Positions 51,971-62,000 of a stretch of 64,000 nucleotides of DNA are shown here, one piece after another; the first letter of the stretch is position 1; each line of letters starts with the position of its first letter. Below the pieces are notes generated by a model that saw nothing but the letters and a program-made list of their open reading frames with translations, was not told the DNA's origin and did no database searches. The stretch lies in the NCBI GenBank assembly GCA_905250125.1, contig CAJNOL010000732.1, positions 1 through 64,000 on the forward strand, written 5' to 3'. The position numbers were made by a program, and so were the translations under genes. The stretch comes from Rotaria sordida. Its lineage: Eukaryota; Rotifera; Eurotatoria; Philodinida; Philodinidae.

Positions 51971-52800
51971 CGGTGATGGTGACTAGATAAGCACTGCTGG
52001 CTACCCTGGGCCTCGATGAATCTGTAAATGCTAGAAAACGTCTATCACCGTAGGTCTTCGCTGTAGTAACTGGCATTATGAGACTACATGGTGACGCTTA
52101 AAAGTATATAATTTACAGCGATGTATTATTGTATATGAAAGTATTTTTCGTAAATCAGTATGATAGTGACGCCAGTTTTAGGACCGATATTGTCACAGGT
52201 ATCTACGGTGATGATGGTTGTAAGGGCATTGCTAACTACCCTGAACATCAATGAGCTTGTCAAATGCTGCAAACCGGTCATCGCCGTAGGTTCCCGCTCT
52301 CTAACCAGCATTTTAAACTTTCTTCATGATGTACAAAACTATATATTTGAGTACACGACGAAACAGCATATGAAAATTTTTTCCGGAGACTGTCTACGAA
52401 GCGAGTTATACGACTGATAGATTCACGAAATCATACGGTGACGATGACTAGATTGCCATTATTGGTTGCTCTGGTGTTCAATGAGTCCGTGAAGTACTAG
52501 AAGCTGCCTGCCACTGTAGGTCTCCGCTCTCCGAACCAACATGATTAAGATTAATGGTAATGCTTAAAAACATGTAATTTAGATCTGCTGGCTATAGTAG
52601 ATGAAAATTTTCTTCATCGATGAATGTGATAATCATGCCGGTTATGGAACCGATAAGGTCAAGAAAACTTCCGGTGATGGACATTAAAAGCGTACTCCTG
52701 GTTATCCTAAGCTTTGATGAGTCGGTAGAATGTTACAAACTGGCGATCACCGTAGGTTTCTGACATTCTATCAGCTATTGTTGACCTTAAAGGTGTTTGT
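51971..52800. repeat. ~235-bp tandem array inside the hAT-like element
   Basis: Units starting at CGGTGATG-like words at 51971, 52206, 52436 and 52672 share CACCGTAGGT near their middle or end; spacing is 235, 230 and 236 bp. A further diverged unit begins near 51138, on the other side of the GGCGAAT minisatellite. Confidence 0.75.
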
Positions 52801-53689
52801 TCATGCGGCATACCTAAGTTTTTTGTATTAGCATCTTTCATACTTAGACAGCCTTGCACTAACAAATATCAGCTATATGAGCATCCTGGTGTTGTCTGAC
52901 GTACGCCTACGGCTCGCATCGTATTGAAGGAGCGGTCAGTATATAGAAACTTTTTATTAAATTTGTGAAGTATGATCATAAATCGCAGAAAGTAGAGGAA
53001 TGCCAAATATATGTGCATTTCTCGATTAGGAAATGGTCAGCTTCATTTTTAATAAGACTCAGTTGAACTTGAGTAGCTTTACCTGCAGTACATTGTGACC
53101 GGTGCTTACGGTGTTCGTATACCGGTGGAACGGTGAACCGGTGGGCCGGTGGCATCGGTCCTACGGTGAACCGGCCGATCGGTGAGACCGGTGAACGGTG
53201 AACCGTAGACCGATCACACCGGTAACCACCGTCACCGTTGCATCCCTACCACCTTTGACGCTGTTGACTAATTGCCGGAGGATCGAGACCCCCCTCCCTA
53301 GAAAAAGAAAAAATAATAAAACATATTATTCTAAAGAATATAACATACACTCGGCGAGGAGGGAAGGGTTGACGGAGGAGGAGACGTTGATGATAATTGA
53401 ATTTCGGCATAGCTGTGTGAATTAGAAGACATCTTGAACAGAACAGTACATATATGTAAATCAATAGACCAAAGAGAAGAAGCTGTTAGCGCAATCCCTT
53501 GCAGGATTAAAAATGTGAAACATGATGTACCTGCTGTAGCCGATATTCTAAAAGCTGTTGTTTTTTATGCATATTGGGATACATTCCTTCATAACGGTTT
53601 ACCTTACATTATATACTTTGAACCAGACAATATTCCATAAATGTTCCAACCATATGTTAGTTATACATTATCTCTGATATTTGGTTGAA

Positions 53690-54440
53690 GTCTTCTGTCA
53701 CAGTTTATAATGACTCCTGGGCCTTATCTATCATGATCTATGATCGGCCCAGAGACCTCGCTGTCACGGTCTGTGATTGGCTCAGAACCCCGTTTATCAC
53801 GGTCTGTGATGGGCCCAGAGATCTGTCTGTCACAGTCTGTAATTGGTCCAGAGACCTCTCTGTCCCACCCAAGGCAAGCAATCAGACACTAAGATCGGAC
53901 AAGATTTTGCGTCTGATCATAAATGATCGTATATGATTTGGTATGAATCGTACAAAAAATTGTAGTCTCTGAAATCTTACATAAATTCTTACTGTAAGAC
54001 TCTTGACAGATCTTGTTGTCTTGCCAAATCTTACTGTAAGATTTTAGAAAATCTTATGCGACGGTAGGATCTGATAGAAATCTTGCAATAAGAATTGATG
54101 TAAGATTTCAGAGACTACGATTTTTTGTAAGATTCATACCAAATCGTACAAGATCTGCTGTCAGATTTCTTGACCCGGGCAGTCTGTGATGGGCCCAGAG
54201 ACCTGTCTGTCACGGTCTATGATGGGTCCAGAGACTTGTCTGTCACAATCTGTGATGGGTCCAGAGACTTGTCTGTCACAATCTGTGATGGGTCCAGAGA
54301 CGTATCTGTGATGGATCTAGAGCCTTGTGTGTTACGGTCTGTAATGGGTCCAGAGCCCTGGCTGTCACGGTCTGTGACGGACCCAAAGAACTATCTGTCA
54401 CGGTCTGTGATGGGTCACGTAAATGTCCGTCACGGTCTGT
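53690..54440. repeat. 33-bp tandem array
   Basis: The unit TGTGATGGGTCCAGAGACYT + GTCTGTCACGG recurs with about 33-bp period, interrupted by the inverted-repeat element at 53868-54179. Predicted ORFs here are repeat read-outs. Confidence 0.88.
53868..54179. mobile_element. Inverted-repeat element (MITE-like), about 312 bp, inside the 33-bp array
   Basis: Left end CCCAAGGCAAGCAATCAGAC pairs with the inverse of the right end, CCCGGGTCAAGAAATCTGAC. Pairing continues inward for over 100 bp (TTGGTATGAATC..TACAAAAAAT, GTAGTCTCTGAAATCTTACAT). It splits the tandem array. No clear target duplication was seen, and no family is assigned. Confidence 0.7.
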
Positions 54441-54779
54441 GGGGGTAGGTGCAAAATTTCTACCCCTAAACACTTCAACACTCCTTTCAAATCGTGTTTC
54501 ACAAAAAATAAAAGAAAAATTTTTAGAGAAAAGATTCTTTATTAGAAAACCAATTATAAAAAAATTTAAAAAAATAAAAAGAGCAAAAATAAGGATCTGT
54601 AAATACCGAGCTGGGAAAACTAGACCAAAAACAACACAAATAAAAAAAAACCTAAAGGAGGCATAACAAAATTGAAATAAAAAAATATATAAACATATTA
54701 GACTATAAAAGACTAAAATAATAAATACAAACAAACTAAAACTAACACATAACTAAAATAAATAATAAATAAATGTAAA

Positions 54780-55025
54780 CATACTTTGTAAAATAAATAA
54801 ATAAAAATATCTAAAATTAAATAAATAAAAAAAGTACCTAGAATTAAACAAATAAAAAAAGTATCTAAAATTAAATAAATAAAAAAATATCTAAAATTAA
54901 ACAAATAAAAAAAATATCTAAAATTAAATAAATAAAAAAAAATATCTAAAATTAAATAAATAAAAAAAAATATCTAAAATAAAATAAATAAAAAAAAATA
55001 TCTAAAATTAAATAAATAAAATGAA
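54780..55025. repeat. A-rich ~31-bp tandem array
   Basis: AAATAAATAAAAAAA + TATCTAAAATT repeats about eight times with small length changes. Minus-strand ORFs across it (ILDIF, YLIL patterns) are not genes. Confidence 0.85.
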
Positions 55026-55151
55026 ACGTAATCAAAATAAATAAACAGTAGTAGCTGTAAGCAAACTTACTAAAGAAAAAAATAATAAAAATAAATAAAA
55101 GATCTACAATAAAAGAAACTAGATGGTATTCGAGTTTCGACTCGAATACGA

Positions 55152-55794
55152 AATGCGGTGCGAAGCACACGCGCCGAGAATCGGAATAACGAATTTCGAA
55201 TCGAAATCGAATCATTTCTCTACATATCATCGGAGTTAGTTCTCACAATCTACGTAAAAGGTTCTAAGATAACCAAGGATGTTTTAATCAAACATCTTTA
55301 TCAAACAGCTGATCTCATCTAGATCTGAAATGAACGCGTCCATTATGAAATTCATCACTTCAGAAACTCTATGAAAGCGTATCGACCGATTTCTACAAAT
55401 TGTTTTGTATTGATCAATTAATTATGTCAGTGATTCATTATCTACTATCAGCTGTATTTACAGCTGTTTGATATATGACTGAACAAATTGGCGCCTAACT
55501 TTTTTTTTGAATTTTCGTTTTAATTATCTCTAAAGTAAACTCCATCAAAATTATGTTTTTGGAGCTTCGATTGTAGACGAACTATGGATTCTATAGATGA
55601 TTCGGCTAAAAATGGTACGAATTCGATCTCGACTCTTCAAGCTCCCGTTTCAACGACTATTTTACGACTTTTTGTTCATGAGATCATAGAGCCACAAAAC
55701 GACAATTTTTGATGCGTACGTATAGTATAAAAGAAAGAAAAAAAAAAAAAAAACTCGCGCACGACTACATAAATGCTGTGCTTCGCACCGCATT
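55152..55794. mobile_element. Possible element bounded by an 18-bp perfect inverted repeat
   Basis: AATGCGGTGCGAAGCACA at 55152-55169 recurs inverted at 55777-55794. About 600 bp lie between, without coding signal. The flanks (GAATCGAAATCG, AAACTCGCGC) hint that the repeat extends imperfectly. No target duplication was found, so the borders are uncertain. Confidence 0.45.
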
Positions 55795-56321
55795 AAATAC
55801 ACTAGAGGAAACTTAAGCAAAAGATGATGCAGAATGCATAGAGTATAAAATAAAATCTAAAGAAAATAATTCATGTGGTTAAAAACAATAGTATCTAGTC
55901 AAGGAGATCTTTAAGTATTAAGGAGATGGAGAAATAGTAAACAAGTGATAATATTCAGATATTTTTGTTTTTTTTGATTAAAATAAGTTTATTTAGGGTA
56001 TATTAGAATTCAGGGGTTGGTTGAATTGAAACGGGAATGTTTTGACCTCCGTCATATATTACACATATTGTGATAGATGTCTTCACTTTCTTGTAATACT
56101 TAAGATTGAGATAAGTGTTAAGATAAGCCACACACTAGAGACCTGCGGAGTCAGGTGGTTTTATTCCGAAACCCGACTCCGACTCCGAAAAATTTCTTCT
56201 TTACGGTTCCGAGTCCGATAAATTCAGAATTTTTTGTTTACCAATAAAAGAAAATCTCAAAGATGTTCTGTTACTTAATTTACAACACGCGGAAATCAAT
56301 AATAAGGTTGCTACATTACTA

Positions 56322-56498
56322 CAGTAAAGTCTCTCTAGAGTGAGCACAATCGAGACTATTGAAAAACGTTCTTAATAACCGGCTGTTTACCTTCGAGAGG
56401 TCTATTTCAGCAAAAATTGACTTTTCGGACTCGTGAAAAACGCTAATAATAACGAGGTTTTCACTATAGAGAGGTTTTCACTAGTAGAGGTTTTACTG
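56322..56498. mobile_element. pogo/Tigger-like MITE, 177 bp
   Basis: It starts CAGTAAAGTCTCTC and ends with the inverse of CAGTAAAACCTCTAC, close to pogo/Tigger termini (CAGTAAAACCTCT...). The internal half-sites AGAGTGAGC and AGTGAAAACC are also typical. TA precedes the left end, but the right flank is TG. Confidence 0.65.
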
Positions 56499-56590
56499 TG
56501 TTACTTTTTATTACTATTACTGGGGAATTGGTAATAATTTTATATACTTTATTACTAGTAATAAACCAATAACAATATTGCTTCTATGAG

Positions 56591-57561
56591 TTACTAATGT
56601 CCATTTCAAAATAAAATAAGGGTGGTTGTTTTTCAAATATCTCTTCAGCAGAAAGAGCTATCGATCTGTGGCTTTCACCATTAGAAAGAGTCTGACATTC
56701 TGCATCTTTCTATATACTAATTAATAAAACTTTCTCATAAATTTGATGAGCAGTCAGTGGAATTCAAAGAAAAAGTTAAAGTGCTTTGAAAAATGTATGG
56801 AATTTCAATTATAAGGGATGGGTTAGATTCGCCTACTCAAGATCTGCAACTCTAAATAAACTCAAAATTTTCATTTTGTATCATTGAAAAGATATACACC
56901 CCACACTGATCATTAAAAATGCTGAAAACAGCCATTTATGAGTATTTTTTCAAATTTCTTTAATGCTATGTTTATCAATTAACAGTTAGGTTTTCGATCA
57001 TTCTCAATTGAACGAAACTATTCATATTATAAGAAAATCGTTCTTTGTCATGTAAAGCCAGTACTAATCATATTACACCATATATCGAGTATTCTCGTCG
57101 CAAATTATACTGATACAACATACTCCTATATGTTGAATATCTCTTTAGAATGATGAAAAACCTAACTGTTAATTGATAAACATAGAATTAAAAAAACTTT
57201 GAAAAAATACTCATAAATGGCTGTTTTCAGCATTTTTAATGATCAGTGTAGGATGTATATCTTTTGAATAATAAAAAATAAACATTTCGGGTTTATGTAA
57301 ATTTGTAGATCTTGAGTAGATGACTCTAGCGCATCCCTTAGAATTGAAATTCCATACATTTTTCAAAGCACTTTAACTTCTTCTTTGAATTTCACTGACT
57401 GCTCATCAAATTTATGAGCAAGTTTTATTAACTAGTATATAGAAAGATGCAGAATGTCAGACTCTTTCTAATGGTGAAAGCCACAGATCGATAGCTCTTT
57501 CTGCTGAAGAGATATTTGAAAAACAACCACCCTTCTTTTATTTTGAAATGGACATTAGTAA
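56591..57561. mobile_element. Foldback palindrome, 971 bp
   Basis: Two arms of about 415 bp (56591-57005 and 57147-57561) are near-perfect inverted copies around a loop of about 140 bp; for example GTCCATTTCAAAATAAAA on the left and its inverse on the right, and AACAGTTAGGTTTT near the loop with its inverse. There is no ORF. The right end abuts GTAAGT, the 5' splice site of transporter intron 5, and the arm symmetry continues four bases into it (GTAA). Confidence 0.88.
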
Positions 57562-58155
57562 GTATTTTATGTTGATGTTTTATATATCTTGTCTAAGAAA
57601 TAAAATTTCTATAGTTTTCTTGAACGATCTTTTCATCTTATTTTTACAAATCTATTAACAATATGTGGTCTCCTCTTATTAATGTTTATTAATCAACAAT
57701 ATGTTTATATTCTTTATATTGATATTATTCTTGTAACATGTGGTACTTATTCCAATGTTAGTGTAAAAATAGTTTGGTTCAATAATAATTTGTAAGTGAT
57801 ATGTTATTTTAATCTCTACTAATACTCTATGGTAATTGTATATATATATAGTGCTTCATTAACTCGACGTGCAGTTGCATCAGCATTAATTGTATCTGTT
57901 GGTACATTGGGTGGAGTAATATCAGGACAGATATATCGAACAAAAGAGAAACCACGATATTTTATAGGTCATACAACTGCATTTAGTTTTATGGTTTTAC
58001 AAACAATATTAGTCGTTATTCTTCGTTTGATATTTTTACATATTAATCATCAACGATCACGAATGAATAATGAAGAAATTAATCAGGAGATTAAACGATA
58101 TGGAGGAAATGAATTAGTCGGAGATCGTCATCCAGAATTTCGATATACATTGTAA
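57554..58155 (+). pseudogene. Exons 6-7 of the second MFS transporter copy
   Basis: Intron 5 (57554-57614) precedes exon 6 (57615-57791, 177 nt) and exon 7 (57852-58155, 304 nt); both exon lengths equal those of the intact gene at 44822-46704. The frame is open: FVER-like start, then NNNFASLTRRAVASALIVSV, KPRYFIGH, HINHQRSRMNNEEI and an intact stop. Sequence differs by roughly a fifth in exon 6. Exons 2-5 are missing and the foldback sits where exon 5 should end, so no full transporter can be made. Selection seems to have held the frame until recently. Confidence 0.8.
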
Positions 58156-59008
58156 GAAAATGAATTATATTAACAATGCAAATAATTTTAAAACGTCTTA
58201 AATAATGAAGTCTTGTTACTAAGGACATCTAGACAAAAAAAACAAAAGTATGAATTCGATGTCAAAACTCAACCAATCCATCTTTATTCAAGCTAATTGA
58301 GATATTTTAAAAACTTTCGTCTTTCACTTATGCGTTCGTTATTTTTTTTTGAATTCTTTCATTGTTTTGTGTACTTTCGAAATAGAAAATATCTTCTGTT
58401 TATTCTTGTATGGTTGACTGTTGAATAGAAAAAAGAAAAACGGAATATGTTGAGTCAACATATTTTTGAGGATTTTTATATGCAAGTCTGTGAAATATGA
58501 TTATTTCTTGTACAAGGAAATAGTTCAGTTTGTTGCTGACATCTTTCAATTGTTTTGTACTTTTGAATACTTTTATCAAAACAGTAAATGACGGTATTTC
58601 TTGTTTGACCTTTATATTTTAACATATTCATCATCCTTTCTATCTTTGTTTTGTATAGTATTCATTCATATGACGTGTTCGTTCGAATATAAGGTGAGAT
58701 GCGATTAATCATGCATGTAAATACGAAAATATAACTATTGTTTTTACAGACGAATGGGTCTATGATTGAATTGAATTTATTAATTGATCATGTGGATTCT
58801 TGCATCATAAGACACAAGATACATATATATACATAGTGATCGGTAGTTTCTAAATGATACAACGGATATGTTTGAATTGAAAAAAGAGGAACAGTATCCT
58901 TTGATCTAATAGATCATTTACAAATTATATATTTTTTCTTTATCATAATATGTGAAAATAGAAAAATTTCATTTGATATTTTCTGTCTATACTACTCTTT
59001 TGATTCAG
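58156..59008. other. Spacer upstream of SMC6
   Basis: About 850 bp of AT-rich sequence. No gene, and no repeat recognised. The SMC6 promoter is presumably here. Confidence 0.5.
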
Positions 59009-62000
59009 ATGATGCAAAATCATAAACGACTGATTCCATCGGGTTCAGATATGAATAATAATGAAATAGTTAATGTAAAGAAAAGAAAACCAATAATAAA
59101 TGCCGAGAAGAAGTTATATAGCATTGGTCAGATTAAAGAACTTCATATGCTCAATTTTATGTGTCATAAAAATTTTTCTATCCAATTTCATCCTACACAT
59201 ATGCAAATTGTTACGGGCGTGAATGGCTCAGGTAAATTATAGAAAAAAGGTTATTAGTTTTCCTTATGAATTAGTTTTTTTAAGGAAAATCTACGATAGC
59301 AAATGCAGTTTGTCTTTGTTTGGGTGCCCAAGCAAGAACTACTGGACGAACTTCGAACGTTCAATCATTTATTCAAAAAGGAGAAACGTAAATAAAATAT
59401 TGTTTCTAGACTCAAATGATAAACATCAATATTTTTATAATAGTATATTTATAAGAGGAATAATATAAATACAAGGCATGGTCATGATGAAAGTTTATTA
59501 AAAGACGGATTTATTCAAATTGTAATGCTTCAATTAGTGATAATTCGAAAATTATCTGACATCATAATTATTGACTTTAGACTTATTGGAAAAATATTAA
59601 TAGAAAACTAGACATACAAAAAGTCTGCTTTAGTAACAGTTGATCGTTCTGTATAATTCTGTTTACGGGCACTCTCCCCAGTTTTTTTGGACCAAATGCT
59701 CGATTTCGAGTTAGTCATAAGGTATGATAGGTTCAAATTCTGTGTGCAATTACAGACATTGTTCGACTGTAAACAACTTACTGTTTTCTGAGATCTTGAT
59801 TTCAAGAAATTTTTTTTGCATAATGATCGTATTGAAATTATTTTCTTTCGCTTAGTGTAACGGAAAAAAATCAGTTTTCTCAATTCTGACTATTAACCAT
59901 CTCCTGCTAACTTTGTTCAATCAAGCTAAATTTTTTACTAGAGATACTTGGAAGCTGTTCGGATTTATAACGTTCTGAAAGTCAACACTCCGACTTTGGC
60001 TCCAAATCTTTACTTATTTCTCTCATAAAAAAACCGAATTTTTGAAAATGCTCAAAAATACTTTTGAGATATAGTCTAAGGTATCTTCAAAATAATTTTC
60101 AACCGGATCTGATCAAATTCGATGAGAGTTGTAATGTACTATGATGTGATCCTATGGAAAATTCTGTTGAAAATTTTTTTCCTCGAACAAGTGTCTCCTT
60201 ATTTCAGGAACTCTATCTTATGGTAAAAATTTCAATCTGATCTTTTGTATCCTTTTCGACAATCTGATATAGTCGAAAAAGAGGGGAAAAGGGTATTCTA
60301 AATATATTCTGTGAGTTCATGGCTTCGTTCCAGATGCAGAAAATAGAGAATTTCGTATGTTTTACTTTAGTATAGATCATTTGTAAAAGCACCGCGAACC
60401 TTGTAGAAAAAAAGATTTTTCTGAATTTCTATACTTTTAAGAATACATAACTTATGTCAAGTAAACCATTGAGTTCTTTTAGATCTATTTTATTTAGTGT
60501 AAAATTTTACCTTTTGTTTTATATTCAGATCAGCTCAATTGACTATTACCTTAGCAAATGAGGGCCCAGAAGCATTTAAACCTGAACTTTATGGCAAAGA
60601 AATTCAAATCATTCGAAGAATTGGCTCTCGTCAATCCGGCTATAAAATCCTGAGTAAAATTCAAATAACATATTTTTTTTCCTATGAATTCTAATGAAAT
60701 ATTTAGGTGATAATCGTAAAGTAATAAGCACACGTAAGGAAACAATTGATGAAATAATTCAAGCATTATCAATATCTCCCGAAAACCCATTGTGTGTATT
60801 ACATCAAGAAATAGCAAAAACATTTTTAATAAGTAGTGATTCAAGAAAAAAATATCAAGTAAAAAATTTAATTATTATTAGTTTAGTTTTTTTATTTCAA
60901 ATCTATTTTATAGTTTTATATGAAAGTATCACAATTAGATCAAATAAAACAAGCTTATGAACAAAGTGTTTGCACTGTTCAGTTACTTACTCAACGAGTT
61001 AATACTATGAAAGAGGTAGAATTGGTTATTTTAATTAATCAAATTATTTTATATTGATTTTTCTAAAATAGAAACATGTTGATATGCTTCGACAATTAGA
61101 ACCCTTAGAACAAGAGGTCAAAAAAATCGAACTTAGACGTAATTATGAAGAAAAAAGGCATGTATTAGAAGCTGAGCTAATTTCAGCTCGCGCTGATCAA
61201 GCACGACAGGTTTAATTCATAAAATAACAAAACAGATAATTAAATATTTATTTCTTTTTGATATTTAAGCAATTATTTGAGGTACAATATGAATTAGATC
61301 AAATAAAAAAGACTAAAGATGATACTGACGGTCAAATTATTGAAACAAACGTAATAAAAAAAAAAAACAGGAAAATAAATTTTCGAAAACTAATTTGTTT
61401 GTTGTTTGTTTTTTTTGTCCTTTAGAACAAAATCCTTGACATAGATCAAAGATTAGATAATTATTTAATAGAAAAACATGATTTTGAAAAAGATATAAAT
61501 GGTTTAAATGACTTATTATCATATTTTTCAAAACAAAAACAAGATATTCAATTTAAAATTCATTCTTTTACACAAGACTGTGAAAATTACCGTAAAATTT
61601 TAACAGATGTTGAACTTGAACAAATATATTTACAAAAACAAATAGTAAGTCATTTTTTTAGTTATTTATTTCACAATTTGTTTAAGATACATGATTTATT
61701 TAAAAAAAAAAAAAGAATTACTTTAACAATTTATCTATCCGAGATTTTATAAACAATGCTTGCATTTATTTCAATTTTACATATAGAAATTGACAGTAAG
61801 AATAGGTTTTCTTAGACTATAGACTTCGAAGGACTAGAAAAAAAAAGACGATGCTCAGTGGTCTCGATTAGACTGTAATTTAGTAAAATTGAAAAATATA
61901 CGTTCTTATCACTGATAATTGTTTCGAGGGATTCATGGATCGAATCGTTTGGAGTCTATCGTTTGGAGTCTAACTTTTGGCTCAATGGACTAGTCTCACC

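Larger units (their letters stand above)
49244..53248. mobile_element. Non-autonomous hAT-like element, 4,005 bp, built of tandem repeats
   Basis: Ends are TAGGGATGCACCGGTG and the inverse of TAGGGATGCAACGGTG, a 16-bp inverted repeat with one mismatch that fits the hAT pattern YARNG. Perfect 8-bp duplications CCACCTTT flank it at 49236-49243 and 53249-53256. Sub-terminal regions are rich in ACCGGT-like words. The interior shows no transposase; ORFs there are repeat read-outs (valine/threonine patterns). It interrupts exon 2 of the GC-rich gene. Its GC content is well above that of the neighbourhood. Confidence 0.9.
47875..53432 (-). pseudogene. GC-rich coiled-coil/RGG protein gene, interrupted by a hAT-like element
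   Basis: Minus-strand exons: 53432-53351, exon 2 in two pieces (53297-53249 and 49235-49229) and 48297-47875. The break in exon 2 is the 4,005-bp element at 49244-53248; counting its 8-bp duplication once, all phases fit and the undisrupted product would be 186 residues. The N-terminus is Ser/Pro-rich. Residues about 55-125 form a strong coiled coil (TEELQQWKNRAQEWQARGKT, RAAERRIERLERQVTALAEQ). The tail is Gly/Arg-rich (GHRAVGRGGGGHGGGFRRGG), an RGG-type nucleic-acid-binding region. Base composition and codon use are far richer in GC than any other gene here, suggesting a recent or foreign origin or a mobile-element gag-like protein. Donor of exon 1 (GTGTAT) is weak. I do not recognise the family. 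Confidence 0.6.

Noticed and set aside
53685..54734. ORFs with repeated CDGSRDLSVT-like peptides
   Set aside because: The peptide repeat simply mirrors the 33-bp DNA array. Reading frames are open because the period is a multiple of three.
58952..59008. Upstream extension of SMC6 (starting with a GTG codon)
   Set aside because: The extension has no ATG in frame, and the first ATG at 59009 leads directly into the SMC6 N-terminus.
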